From Legionella quinlivanii (GTDB lineage: Bacteria; Pseudomonadota; Gammaproteobacteria; Legionellales; Legionellaceae): a stretch of DNA of 64,000 nucleotides. Location of the stretch: NCBI RefSeq assembly GCF_900461555.1, contig NZ_UGOX01000001.1:2989501-3053500 (forward strand), given 5' to 3'. Of the stretch, positions 17,722 through 26,981 are shown in pieces. Both the position numbers and the translations under genes were made by a program. The notes under the pieces were generated by a model. It was given only the letters and a program-made list of their open reading frames with translations, did no database searches and was not told the DNA's origin. How positions within the stretch are numbered: position 1 is the stretch's first letter; every line of letters starts with the position of its first letter.

Positions 17722-20001
17722 ATGAGTAAACACCTGGTTATCGTAGAATCACCTGCTAAAGCCAAAACCATCCAAAAATATTTGGGTAATGACTATGATG
17801 TACTTGCCTCTTATGGCCATGTCAGAGATCTGCCCCCACGAAAAGGCTCTGTGAATCCTGACAATCATTTTAAAATGACCTATAGCCCTATTGAAAAAAA
17901 TGTAAGGCATATTGAGTCAATCGCCAAAGCCTTAAAAAAATCGGATTCCCTGCTTCTCGCTACCGACCCTGATCGCGAAGGAGAAGCCATTTCCTGGCAT
18001 GTGTTTGAATTAATGCAAGAGCGTAATCTGCTCACTAATAAAGCCGTTCATCGTATATTTTTTAATGAAATTACCAAATCGGCCATACAGGAAGCGATTA
18101 AAAATCCGCGCCAGATTTCAATGGATTTAGTCAATGCACAGCAAGCCAGACGAGCGCTGGACTATCTTGTAGGTTTCAATCTGTCGCCCCTTTTATGGAA
18201 AAAAATACGCCGTGGTCTTTCCGCGGGCCGTGTTCAAAGTCCCGCGCTCCGTTTAATCGTAGAAAGAGAAGAAGAAATTGAACGTTTTGTGGCCCAGGAA
18301 TATTGGCGGATAATCGCCTCCTGCCAGCATGATGCCAGCCCCTTTTCTGCCCGATTGACTCACTATCAGAAGGATAAACTGCAGCAGTTCAGTATTACTG
18401 GCAGTGAGCAGGCCCATGAGGTCAGAGAGCGGTTATTACAGGCCGCCAATGGCGAGCTTAATGTCGACAATATTGAAAAGAAGCAGCGCAAACGTAATCC
18501 AGCAGCACCTTTTATTACCTCTACTCTACAGCAGGAGGCGGCTCGCAAGCTTGGCTTTACTGCGCGTAAAACAATGATGGTTGCCCAGCAGCTCTATGAA
18601 GGGATTGACATTGGCACCGGCACCGCCGGCTTGATAACTTATATGCGTACTGACTCGGTCAGTTTAGCCAATGAGGCGATTTTCGAGATCCGCGATTTCA
18701 TTCAACAGCGCTATGGCGAGAAAAACTGCCCCAAAAGCCCGCGCATGTTCAAAACCAAATCGAAAAATGCTCAGGAAGCCCATGAGGCGATTCGTCCGAC
18801 GACAATCAAGCAAACCCCGGACGCTATCCAGCAATATCTGACCCAGGATCAATACAAACTCTACAATCTTATCTGGAAACGAACCATTGCCTGCCAGATG
18901 GCAGAGGCATTAATTGACACCGTTGCCGTTGATTTAAGCTGCGGTGCGGGTAATCTTTTCCGCGCCAATGGCTCAACAATCACCTTTCCCGGTTTTCTTA
19001 CTGTGTATGAAGAAGGGATTGATGATTCTACCGATGACGAAAATTCGGGCTTGCTGCCCGCTATGTCCGTGGGAGAAAAGGTAAAACTTATTGATATTGC
19101 AGCCAATCAGCATTTCACAGAACCCCCGCCACGCTATAGCGAGGCATCGCTGGTTAAGGCGCTGGAAGAATATGACATTGGCCGTCCCTCCACTTATGCG
19201 ACCATTATTCATACCCTGCAACAGCGCGAATACGTGATAGTTGACAAGAAACGCTTTGTACCTACTGATGTGGGTCGAATTGTAAATCGCTTTCTGCTAA
19301 GTCATTTTACTCGTTATGTGGATTATAAGTTCACGGCCAAACTCGAAGATACTCTCGATGAAGTATCCCGCGGTGAAAAAGAATGGATCCCCGTACTGGA
19401 AGAATTCTGGCAGCCCTTTATAAGTCAGATTCATACTACGGATACCCAGGTTCAGAGAAAGGATGTCACTTCGGAAATACTGGATGAACAATGTCCTAAA
19501 TGCAGCAAACCCCTATCAATACGTCTGGGAAAACGCGGGCGTTTTATCGGCTGCACTGGCTACCCGGAGTGCGACTACACGCAGGATTTGAATAATCCGG
19601 AAGGAGAGAAAGCAGAGCCTGAAGTCATTGAAGGCCGGCAATGTCCCGATTGCAAGGGAGCACTACATATTAAAACAGGCCGCTACGGCCGCTTCATCGG
19701 CTGCAGCAATTATCCTGACTGCAAACACATGGAGCCCATAGAAAAACCAGCGGATACCGGAGTAGAATGCCCCAAGTGTCATAGCCACAAAATTCTAAAA
19801 CGCAAATCGCGCAAAGGGAAAATATTTTACTCTTGCGGCGGTTATCCAAAATGCGATTATGCCTTATGGAATGAACCTGTCGATACCCCCTGCCCGCAGT
19901 GCGCCTGGCCGCTGTTGACCGTTAAGGAAACCAAACGCTTTGGAAGGCAAATTATCTGCCCGAAAGAAGGCTGCGGTTATACAGCGAAGGATGAGGGCTA
20001 A
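17722..20001 (+). CDS. topA: DNA topoisomerase I
   Basis: 759 residues. It relaxes negative supercoils by single-strand passage. The Toprim domain is at the N-terminus (HLVIVESPAKAKTIQKYLG, then LLATDPDREGEAISWH with the acidic metal triad). The active-site tyrosine sits in TYMRTDSVSL (about residue 311). The C-terminus holds Cys4 zinc-ribbon repeats: CPKCSKPLSIRLGKRGRFIGC, CPDCKGALHIKTGRYGRFIGC, CPKCHSHK...CGGYPKC, and a last one ending CPKEGCGYTAKDEG. Slightly shorter than the E. coli enzyme (865), otherwise standard. Confidence 0.97.
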   Translation: MSKHLVIVESPAKAKTIQKYLGNDYDVLASYGHVRDLPPRKGSVNPDNHFKMTYSPIEKNVRHIESIAKALKKSDSLLLATDPDREGEAISWHVFELMQERNLLTNKAVHRIFFNEITKSAIQEAIKNPRQISMDLVNAQQARRALDYLVGFNLSPLLWKKIRRGLSAGRVQSPALRLIVEREEEIERFVAQEYWRIIASCQHDASPFSARLTHYQKDKLQQFSITGSEQAHEVRERLLQAANGELNVDNIEKKQRKRNPAAPFITSTLQQEAARKLGFTARKTMMVAQQLYEGIDIGTGTAGLITYMRTDSVSLANEAIFEIRDFIQQRYGEKNCPKSPRMFKTKSKNAQEAHEAIRPTTIKQTPDAIQQYLTQDQYKLYNLIWKRTIACQMAEALIDTVAVDLSCGAGNLFRANGSTITFPGFLTVYEEGIDDSTDDENSGLLPAMSVGEKVKLIDIAANQHFTEPPPRYSEASLVKALEEYDIGRPSTYATIIHTLQQREYVIVDKKRFVPTDVGRIVNRFLLSHFTRYVDYKFTAKLEDTLDEVSRGEKEWIPVLEEFWQPFISQIHTTDTQVQRKDVTSEILDEQCPKCSKPLSIRLGKRGRFIGCTGYPECDYTQDLNNPEGEKAEPEVIEGRQCPDCKGALHIKTGRYGRFIGCSNYPDCKHMEPIEKPADTGVECPKCHSHKILKRKSRKGKIFYSCGGYPKCDYALWNEPVDTPCPQCAWPLLTVKETKRFGRQIICPKEGCGYTAKDEG

Positions 20002-20036
20002 GAAGCTCAAAGAAAGAAGCGCCCACTCTTTATGAT

Positions 20037-20537
20037 TTACGGTGCCACTATCAGGATAGTCAAAGTGTCCGTGTAACTTCCCTGCTTTGCCAGCACCTGG
20101 TTTGCCCCCAGGAGTTGCAAACGCATCGTGGCATTATTGGGCAAAACAAGACAGGTCAATCCTCCAAGAAGTTGCGCTGGGAAGGTTGATGTGGAATTTT
20201 GCCCGGAACTCAGAGAAACAAAGCTGGGCGTACCCCCGGAAGAGCCTGCCCATGAAACCGAATAATCCAGTTTATAGGCACTGTTCAAGCTATTAGTCAT
20301 CTGGAATGCAGTGGAGGCACTGCCACTGCTGGTAGCGCGAACACGATAGGTACTTGCCTCAACGACGGCAGTATAGCCGACGCAGATACTGCCATCTGTC
20401 AATGTTAAATCGGGAAAAGGGGCCGTGATGGTGCCAAAATTATAGCTTGCGTCCACTCCTGTCAGATCATAAGCGTTTGCACTCGAAACAAAGAAAACAG
20501 GCAAAAGACACAAATACACTAATCGGCCTATAAACAT
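20037..20537 (-). CDS. Spore-coat-U (SCPU) domain pilus subunit, possible tip protein
   Basis: 166 residues with a signal peptide (LCLLPVFFVSSANA) and a single SCPU beta-sandwich domain with the family's paired cysteines (CVGYTAVVEA, LTCLVLPNN) and a closing YTDTLTILI strand. Csu-type pili are built by donor-strand exchange of SCPU subunits. Its gene overlaps the end of the usher gene by 10 bases, the place where the tip adhesin gene (csuE) stands in Csu loci. It has one domain instead of the usual two, so the tip role is a positional guess. Confidence 0.75.
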   Translation of the reverse strand: MFIGRLVYLCLLPVFFVSSANAYDLTGVDASYNFGTITAPFPDLTLTDGSICVGYTAVVEASTYRVRATSSGSASTAFQMTNSLNSAYKLDYSVSWAGSSGGTPSFVSLSSGQNSTSTFPAQLLGGLTCLVLPNNATMRLQLLGANQVLAKQGSYTDTLTILIVAP

Positions 20538-23047
20538 GACACATTCTCCAGGTAATAATACGCTTTATTTCCCTGAAAATTGGGTAAATCAATCTGACAA
20601 TTTCCAAGCCCCTCTACTGATAGTGAACTGATATTTTGTGACAGCTCTAACTGAAAATAGCCCTCTTCATCGCTGAAAATGCCATTTTGCCCTGAGTGAA
20701 TCCACCGATTCCTTAAAGGCTGGCTTTTATCTCTGTTAAGCAATCGGCCTATCACAATGATGCGCCGTTCCACTTGCCAGGTGTAATGGTCAATATTGCC
20801 AGGATATAAAGTCACATGGCGCATGGGTTCCTGAATTGCATAATCGGCACTGGAAAGATTAACCAGTGTAAAATTCTCATCAGTATAACCCGGCAAAGGC
20901 ACAAATACTTTTTCGTTAACAGGAATTACGGCTACTTTCCGATTATAAGCATCAATCAACGCGAATTGGGCGGATTTATCATTCAGATTCGCAGAAGTAA
21001 CCTGTGCGATAATGCCGGCTGAATTGCCGCGATCAGCCCCATTTAAAAATACGCCGTTTTCATTCGCAGCAATTTCGGTTTCAAGACTTCCACCATAGGC
21101 AATTGAACTGCCATCCTCCCGGGTTTGGTTATAATTAATGTACGAAGAAATAAACTCGTTTGCTGCGGTATAATTATAAATGCCGGCAAATGAGGAGGCA
21201 GTTCTTGAAACCGTATGCATTTCATTGAGAGAATATCCCAATCCTCTTTCATTCTGATGGGAGTATACGGTACTACCCTGTGCCACAACAGGCATCGCCA
21301 AGGGATTATTTTGATTATTATTTTGCTGGTTTTGCCAGGAAAGCGATTCCGTTCCAGCCAATCTACCCCGACTAAAATTCATACTCAAACCGAAATAGTA
21401 AGTATTACCTATATGAACAGCCTCGTTATAGGCGGTATTAAGAAAAAATCCCATGCCTTTATAAAAACCGATTTGCCTTTGATAATAAGCACCCGCCCCA
21501 TAGGAACGAGGCTGCTCAAGAAGCTTGGTATAATTAGCCTGCATACCGATTAAATCCTTTTGTGTGAGCTGATAGCTTAATGAAGCCGAATTATTGTCCT
21601 CCAGATTATTAAGAAAATAATAATCTTCATTTTTATCCTGATAAAAAATCTTGGTCGCTATCACACTCAGATTCAATTGCTTTCTTTGCGTATTGATGAG
21701 GGTATACAATCCGTAATTACTTTTTGTAGTGAGTAGTCCAGCAGTTTTGACAAATGAATTGCCGATAAAAATTGCAGGGCCAAAATTAAAAAGACCCTGA
21801 TGAGAATTTAATAAGACATCCCCCATAATCGCCAGCCTTTGATTTAAGCGACTGCTAAATCCTGCCTGGACTACCGGAACATTCAATACATCCGGTAAAA
21901 AGTTATAACCGTTATTATCAAGAGTCAGACCATTGGTTAAATAGCCCGCCGTCACATAATATTGTGGTGCCTGTGGAGGGGGCAGAGAAAATCCTTTGCT
22001 GAAAAAGCGCTGGGTCGTGTTATTCACACCCACTTTGATGGTTAATTCATATCCTCCGTCCGGAAAGCCATTAGTATTAATGGTTTGATAACCTGCCGCG
22101 AGATATTGAGAGTAAATCAGTTGATCGTTTTTAAATATACTGACCTGGGATGCCTGCGGTACAAAAATCACTAAAGGAGACACGGTGATGCTCTCCGAAT
22201 TCCTCAACGTTTCGAGAGTTGTTTTAACCCCAACACCTGCAAGGATCTGCGTTTGAAAAAATGGGGAAGTCGGGTTTACGATATATCCTCCCGTGTATAT
22301 TTTATCCCGGCTTATATTCTGTGCGTACAAGCTTTGTATCTGGAAATGCTGACCATTATCGATGCCATTATTCTGGGAAATATTGCCAATGAGGCTATTG
22401 TTTCCGTAGGCGAAAATATTATTAGAATAGAGATTGTAGTAATCAGGGGTTGATGGATAAATGCTTGAGCGAAAAACTGTCTTATCACTGCTAAAGGATC
22501 CTGCGGCTCCCAGTTTATTCATATAAGACCAGCTCGCAGTAGAATCCGGTAAAAAATCAATCGTATGAGCGAGATCGGGTCTTTGAAGATGGGATGATGA
22601 CAGAAATAAATAAACTATTTCGTGCTGGGGATCATAGATGATATAAGCTTCATTTTTCTTTAATTGCTTACAATCTTCCGATAATTCTGCGACACCATTT
22701 GAACGACATTCAATGTTTAACTGAAACGAATTATTTAATAAATCGCTTAATTTTTTAGAGTTTCTAACAGCTTTCAGATGGGAAATCAGTTGTTCTGGTG
22801 ATTGAAATTTTAATCGTCCTTTCCTGATATTTACATAAAAATAGCCCATATTTTCCTGAAGAAAATACACTGACACCCGCAAATGCTGAGTTACAGAAAC
22901 CGCCTCAAATCCAGGTGGCGGACTCTCTGAATCAACAAATAAAGTTTTGGCTGAAGAAGATGAAAAATGACACAAAAAGATTAAAACAATTAATACATCG
23001 CTTAATTTTAGCTGCCAGCTATTTTTAATCCGTAGTAAACGATCCAA
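20528..23047 (-). CDS. Outer-membrane usher of a Csu-like chaperone-usher pilus
   Basis: 839 residues in the FimD/PapC/CsuD usher family. It forms a 24-strand pore that assembles pilus subunits. An N-terminal hydrophobic stretch (LIVLIFLCHF) fits a signal peptide, followed by the periplasmic N-domain, a long barrel rich in Tyr/Asn/Gly, and C-terminal domains around ERRIIVIGRLL. VFVPQASQVSIFKNDQLIY and GYQTINTNGFPDGGYEL are typical of the plug-linker region. The start codon lies 23 bases inside the chaperone gene end, and the gene overlaps the downstream SCPU gene, so the three form one operon. Confidence 0.9.
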   Translation of the reverse strand: MDRLLRIKNSWQLKLSDVLIVLIFLCHFSSSSAKTLFVDSESPPPGFEAVSVTQHLRVSVYFLQENMGYFYVNIRKGRLKFQSPEQLISHLKAVRNSKKLSDLLNNSFQLNIECRSNGVAELSEDCKQLKKNEAYIIYDPQHEIVYLFLSSSHLQRPDLAHTIDFLPDSTASWSYMNKLGAAGSFSSDKTVFRSSIYPSTPDYYNLYSNNIFAYGNNSLIGNISQNNGIDNGQHFQIQSLYAQNISRDKIYTGGYIVNPTSPFFQTQILAGVGVKTTLETLRNSESITVSPLVIFVPQASQVSIFKNDQLIYSQYLAAGYQTINTNGFPDGGYELTIKVGVNNTTQRFFSKGFSLPPPQAPQYYVTAGYLTNGLTLDNNGYNFLPDVLNVPVVQAGFSSRLNQRLAIMGDVLLNSHQGLFNFGPAIFIGNSFVKTAGLLTTKSNYGLYTLINTQRKQLNLSVIATKIFYQDKNEDYYFLNNLEDNNSASLSYQLTQKDLIGMQANYTKLLEQPRSYGAGAYYQRQIGFYKGMGFFLNTAYNEAVHIGNTYYFGLSMNFSRGRLAGTESLSWQNQQNNNQNNPLAMPVVAQGSTVYSHQNERGLGYSLNEMHTVSRTASSFAGIYNYTAANEFISSYINYNQTREDGSSIAYGGSLETEIAANENGVFLNGADRGNSAGIIAQVTSANLNDKSAQFALIDAYNRKVAVIPVNEKVFVPLPGYTDENFTLVNLSSADYAIQEPMRHVTLYPGNIDHYTWQVERRIIVIGRLLNRDKSQPLRNRWIHSGQNGIFSDEEGYFQLELSQNISSLSVEGLGNCQIDLPNFQGNKAYYYLENVSCL

Positions 23048-23732
23048 GCGATTTATCCATAAAAGAGGCCTGTAAATTAACCGGTGTTAATTGAACCAAT
23101 TGCTTTTTAAGCGTTTGGCCAGCAAACAAAGTATAAGCTGGTAAAGGGATTTCCTTTTTTTTGCCCGCTGTTGTTTGCGCACAGGACGTAATTCTCACTG
23201 AGGTATTTCCAGTGTTTACAATTAATAATTCATTCGCATTTCGCTTGACAGAAATTGAAGGCAAAGGCTTATCGGGACGCAAGGTCACCCGTGCTCCGTA
23301 GCCAACAATTACCCGAATTCCAAGCACAGCTCCTTCAGGACTTTTTTGACTTACCAGATGAGTAGCAACTTTAGGAATAAAATCCACTTCATATACTTTT
23401 TCGGCCGGGATTTTGCTGGCCGTTTTAACCACCCGAACAAACTGGGTTTGGCCTGGTAATAATACAAGTTTTGCAGGGAAAACCATCAGGCCATCCTTTT
23501 CAGGATTTCTAACCCGTATTTTGGATGAATTAAGACGAGCCGGATTCGCCAGGTGATAGGGAATTACTTCGACATAAGCCTGATGTTTAGTATCGAGATT
23601 TCGCACTGCAATTTCAGCGTCTTTATCCTTGCTGGTCAGATCAACAACAATAGGCCCGACACTTATACCCGCATGGACATTAGGAAATAAACAACAGAGT
23701 ATAAGCAGAAAAAATAAACGTGAAAATTCCAT
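23025..23732 (-). CDS. Periplasmic pilus chaperone (Csu-like)
   Basis: 235 residues with a signal peptide (FFLLILCCLFPNVHA) and two immunoglobulin-like domains. The N-domain ISVGPIVVDLTSKDKDAEI and the F1-G1 region (VFPAKLVLLPGQTQFVRV) match fimbrial chaperones, which hold subunits by a donated G1 strand until the usher. It is the first gene of the minus-strand pilus operon. The promoter should lie in the 162-base AT-rich region shared with the divergent pilin genes. Confidence 0.9.
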   Translation of the reverse strand: MEFSRLFFLLILCCLFPNVHAGISVGPIVVDLTSKDKDAEIAVRNLDTKHQAYVEVIPYHLANPARLNSSKIRVRNPEKDGLMVFPAKLVLLPGQTQFVRVVKTASKIPAEKVYEVDFIPKVATHLVSQKSPEGAVLGIRVIVGYGARVTLRPDKPLPSISVKRNANELLIVNTGNTSVRITSCAQTTAGKKKEIPLPAYTLFAGQTLKKQLVQLTPVNLQASFMDKSLGSFTTD

Positions 23733-23894
23733 AGACTTGCTACAGCGTATTGAGTTAATTTAGATAGATTATCATTATAAAAACTGAATTCAATAGAAAT
23801 ATAAAAATTGAAATTAACCTAATGATTTTAATTGAATTATAAATTAATCGTTAACAGGAATTTTAATTGAATTGATTCTAATCAGGGAAAAACC
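23733..23894. promoter_or_regulatory. Divergent intergenic region of the pilus locus with a 13-bp direct repeat
   Basis: This AT-rich spacer must hold promoters for the chaperone-usher operon and for the pilin genes. The 13-mer ttttaattgaatt occurs at 23826-23838 and again at 23861-23873, with start points 35 bases apart (a little over three helical turns), a spacing that suits a regulator binding twice on one face. No confident -35/-10 pair was picked. Confidence 0.4.
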
Positions 23895-24434
23895 ATGTAT
23901 TCACTTCATCGATTGATATTACTAGTTGTCCTGACTGGCAGTTTTAGTGCCTTTGCAGCCACCGATGGCACATTGGGAACCACTTCCACAGGGTCTGTTA
24001 ATGTTACCATTACGATTCCTGCACTAGTCCAGATAAGCGGGCTAGCCGATATTGCGCTGGGAACCCCCGTTGCCTTTCCAGTGACCGGCAATACCACCGC
24101 CTGTATTTACAGCAATGTGGCATCGCCTCTTGGAAGCTACTTTGTCACTGCAACCAGTACCAATGCGAGCGGCGGCGCTTTTCGGGTAAACGATGGCGGC
24201 ACAAACTTTATCACTTATTCAGCCTTTTGGAATAATACCTCTGCAGCCACCCAAACCACCCCACTGACTTCCGGAACCAAAACGGCCCAGCAAACGGGAG
24301 GAAACGCGGTTTCCTTAACCTGTGGCGGTACACCTAACGCAAATTTCAATGTCAGCTTCAGTGCCGCTCAGGTAGCCGGAGCCCCTGCTGGCGCTTATTC
24401 TGACACGGTAAGTCTTTTGATAACACCAACCTGA
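23895..24434 (+). CDS. SCPU-domain pilin, copy 1
   Basis: 179 residues: signal peptide ending SFSAFA, then one SCPU domain with GNTTACIYSN and LTCGGTPNANFNV providing the paired cysteines, and the closing YSDTVSLLITPT strand. It is the likely major subunit of the Csu-like pilus. The DNA codes for Thr/Ser/Ala-rich stretches as in other secreted subunits. It is the first of a tandem pair; the second copy starts 5 bases after its stop. Confidence 0.85.
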   Translation: MYSLHRLILLVVLTGSFSAFAATDGTLGTTSTGSVNVTITIPALVQISGLADIALGTPVAFPVTGNTTACIYSNVASPLGSYFVTATSTNASGGAFRVNDGGTNFITYSAFWNNTSAATQTTPLTSGTKTAQQTGGNAVSLTCGGTPNANFNVSFSAAQVAGAPAGAYSDTVSLLITPT

Positions 24435-24438
24435 TAAA

Positions 24439-24975
24439 ATGAGGGCTATCAACATTGATTCCAAAAGCAGGCAAATCAGCTGTATCGCTATTCTGTGGCT
24501 GAAGTGTGCTTTTGCCTGCGCAGTTAATCCTTCCGCAACGTCAGTCACTGTGACAATTCCGGCATTGGTTCAGATTAGCAGTCTAAGCAATATCAATTTG
24601 TCTCCAGTCAATTTTAATAGTCCTGTCACCGGAAACACAACGGCCTGCATATATACCAACACGATAAGCCCTCTGGGAAGTTATTTTGTCACTGCAACCA
24701 GTGCCAATGCCGCATCTGGCGCATTTCGTGTGGTTAATGGCGGTCATTTTATCACCTACGACGCCTATTGGAATCCCGGGAGCGCGCCCTCGCAGACCAT
24801 CACGCTGGTTTCTGGCGTTAAAACCGCCCAGCAAACCGGAGGCAGCAGTACCTCACTCACCTGCGGCGGCACTCCCAATGCCAATTTCAATATTCGGATC
24901 ACCAGTTCCCAGGTGGCTAGCGCGCCGGCAGCTGCGTATACGGATACGGTTACTTTGTTGATTTCCCCTTCTTGA
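24439..24975 (+). CDS. SCPU-domain pilin, copy 2
   Basis: 178 residues, a clear paralogue of the preceding gene: TVTIPALVQIS, GNTTACIYTN, SPLGSYFVTATS, KTAQQTGG, LTCGGTPNANFN and the final YTDTVTLLI strand recur in the same order. The first 10 residues (RAINIDSKSR) precede the hydrophobic SCIAILWLKCAFACA segment, making an unusual but workable signal peptide. There is no ribosome site and the gap is 4 bases, so translation is probably coupled to copy 1. This is a recent-looking tandem duplication that allowed two subunit types. Confidence 0.82.
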   Translation: MRAINIDSKSRQISCIAILWLKCAFACAVNPSATSVTVTIPALVQISSLSNINLSPVNFNSPVTGNTTACIYTNTISPLGSYFVTATSANAASGAFRVVNGGHFITYDAYWNPGSAPSQTITLVSGVKTAQQTGGSSTSLTCGGTPNANFNIRITSSQVASAPAAAYTDTVTLLISPS

Positions 24976-25094
24976 CTCTCTCGCAATGCCACTCGACTTC
25001 CCTTCAAAACAGCTTGCTAATATATTGAATTATATATCAATTCACTCCACCTCTACCTGCCTTATCCGAGGCATCCAGGAAATCAATTGTGTGA

Positions 25095-25345
25095 TAAGCC
25101 CCCTCGCCCGCGGAATAAATTTGAGCAAAATGCTTATGTTTTTCGCGGGAGAGGGTTGGGGAGAGGGTAAAAAACCGATTTCAGCTGGAATAAAATCTAC
25201 ATACATTACAAGAAAATTAATATAGATAGGAGGTATTCAAAGCCATTTCTACATTGATTCGCGTTATTCCCTCTCCCCAGCCCTCTCCCGCGCTTACCAA
25301 CTGTATTTTAATCACTTTTCTTGCGCGGGCGAGGGGGCGTTCTTA
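25095..25345. repeat. Composite inverted-repeat element of about 250 bp
   Basis: Outer arms: aagccccctcgcccgc (from 25097) and gcgggcgagggggcgttctt (to about 25344). Inner arms: cgcgggagagggttggggag (from 25144) and ctctccccagccctctcccg (to about 25290). The nested arms would make a large cruciform. It lies in the 585-base gap (24976-25560) after the pilin genes and has the look of a non-coding miniature element. The rest of that gap shows no gene. Confidence 0.7.
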
Positions 25346-25560
25346 ATTTCAAGGAAAACTTAAGGCTAATTGAAAGAAGCCGAGGCACGTAGGGATAGGG
25401 ATTATTTGAGCACCGCATAGCGGGCCAGTCTGTTATTTTCCAATTTTTTTCCCCGGAAGGGGCATAGATTGCTCAGAGTTAACGGGATTCAGGTCTCTGA
25501 AACCAGCTCTTTCAAAATATCCTATAATTACTATGAAGTTAAGAGTTAAGGAGAACTCGT

Positions 25561-25740
25561 ATGTCGTTTATTGATTTATTGAATAGTAGTGAGCAGATTT
25601 TGCTTAGCGCTGAGAAAAAAGCGGACGCTGATAAAAAAGCAATGGAAAAAAGACCTGGCATTGATACCCCTGATCTGCCTCTGCCGTCCACACCAAAGGA
25701 ACCCGAGATTAATATACCGCCTAAGGAGTCGGCTATTTAG
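25561..25740 (+). CDS. Small hypothetical protein (59 aa)
   Basis: A short frame with a strong ribosome site (taaggagaactcgtATG). The N-terminal third (SFIDLLNSSEQILLSAEKK) could be an amphipathic helix, and the rest is Lys- then Pro-rich (DLPLPSTPKEPEINIPPK), probably disordered. It ends 4 bases inside the end of the convergent FAD monooxygenase gene. Composition and size resemble the 44-aa product at 3868-4002, but the sequences are not alike. No function is assigned; the ribosome site is the main support. Confidence 0.55.
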   Translation: MSFIDLLNSSEQILLSAEKKADADKKAMEKRPGIDTPDLPLPSTPKEPEINIPPKESAI

Positions 25741-26969
25741 TCGTTGTCGGGATCCATTTCCTCTTTGCATAAAGGTTTAAAGGCGTTGAGCGGCAAGGAA
25801 CTGAAATAGCCTGTTTTCATACAAGCTAAGGTGAGCAGCATTTGCTGTTTAATAAACGGCGTTTTGCAGAAAAGGCCATGAAGCAAATCTCTTAATAGTC
25901 CCATGCCCGAATAGGAAGATTGAAACCAGGGCGTTATAAACCAGCTGGCGTTCTGATAATAGCGTAATTGTGCCTTTCTTCGCTGCGTATACATTGACAA
26001 TGCCTGCGGCAAAGGAAACTGGCTCAGACAATCATAAAGAGTTCTGGCATCCAGCAAACTTAAATTAGCACCCTGCCCCAATTGCGGGCTCATGCCATGG
26101 GCAGCATCGCCAATAACCACCACCCGCCGATCATGCCAGGGATAGACTCTGACGTCAGCATAAGAAGCCAGCGCAAATTGCTGATGACTGTGCAGCTGCT
26201 CAAATAATGCTTGCACGGCCGGCCATATGGCGGTGACCTCTTCTTTCCACTGTTCAAAAGGCGTATCAAGCCATTGAGGAAAATATTGCTTTTTTATACT
26301 CCAGAAAAAACTGACCACCGTTTGCTGGCTTTCAAAGCCTATCGGTAAAACACCTGCCATGATTTCAGTACTTCGGTACACTTGCTCCAGGGTTTGATTA
26401 AACTGGCTATTGCAATCTCTGGCAATTGTCCATAAAGCCCCCCAGTCATAAGGTTTGACCTTAATCCCGACCTCCAGCTGTGGTCTTAGCATAGAGCGTG
26501 AACCATCGGCAATCACGACACAATCAAAGGGCCCATGCACACATCCCTTGTCGTCATACAATTCCACTGCATCGGCCGACTGTCTGAATGATACTATCTG
26601 ACAGGGATTTATAATGCGAATTCCTGTTTGTTTTATTTTGGAAAACATTTCCTGGTAAAGGACCGCTCGGTGGATCCCTAATCCAAAATGATGCTTGACC
26701 AAATCGCGGTAATGTAAATCCAGCACCACTTTATTTCGGTGATTAACACCAGACAAACCCGCTATGGGGGCTCCCTTAAGAATTAGTGACTGGGCAATAC
26801 CAAGCTGATTCAACACATCGAGACCTGCAGGTTGCAATAAAAACCCGGCGCCCAGAGGAACTAAATTTTCGACGCGGTCAAAAAGACTGACCTCAGCGTT
26901 TAATCGTTGTAAGAAAAGTGCGGCGGCGGGACCTGCAATCCCGCAGCCGATGACGGCTATTCGCAACAT
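25737..26969 (-). CDS. FAD-dependent aromatic-ring-hydroxylase-type monooxygenase
   Basis: 410 residues. The N-terminal Rossmann motif IAVIGCGIAGPAAALFLQRL binds FAD, a central DCVVIADGSRSMLR is the DG motif, and RVVVIGDAAHGMSPQLGQGANLSLLDA is the third FAD motif of the class A flavin monooxygenases (salicylate hydroxylase, UbiH and relatives). The substrate is not predictable. It starts 12 bases after the isoaspartyl peptidase gene, so it is the fourth gene of the cyanophycin operon, an unexpected partner. The C-terminal tail after CKTPFIKQQ is not recognised. Confidence 0.85.
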   Translation of the reverse strand: MLRIAVIGCGIAGPAAALFLQRLNAEVSLFDRVENLVPLGAGFLLQPAGLDVLNQLGIAQSLILKGAPIAGLSGVNHRNKVVLDLHYRDLVKHHFGLGIHRAVLYQEMFSKIKQTGIRIINPCQIVSFRQSADAVELYDDKGCVHGPFDCVVIADGSRSMLRPQLEVGIKVKPYDWGALWTIARDCNSQFNQTLEQVYRSTEIMAGVLPIGFESQQTVVSFFWSIKKQYFPQWLDTPFEQWKEEVTAIWPAVQALFEQLHSHQQFALASYADVRVYPWHDRRVVVIGDAAHGMSPQLGQGANLSLLDARTLYDCLSQFPLPQALSMYTQRRKAQLRYYQNASWFITPWFQSSYSGMGLLRDLLHGLFCKTPFIKQQMLLTLACMKTGYFSSLPLNAFKPLCKEEMDPDND

Positions 26970-26981
26970 CGCAAAAACTTC

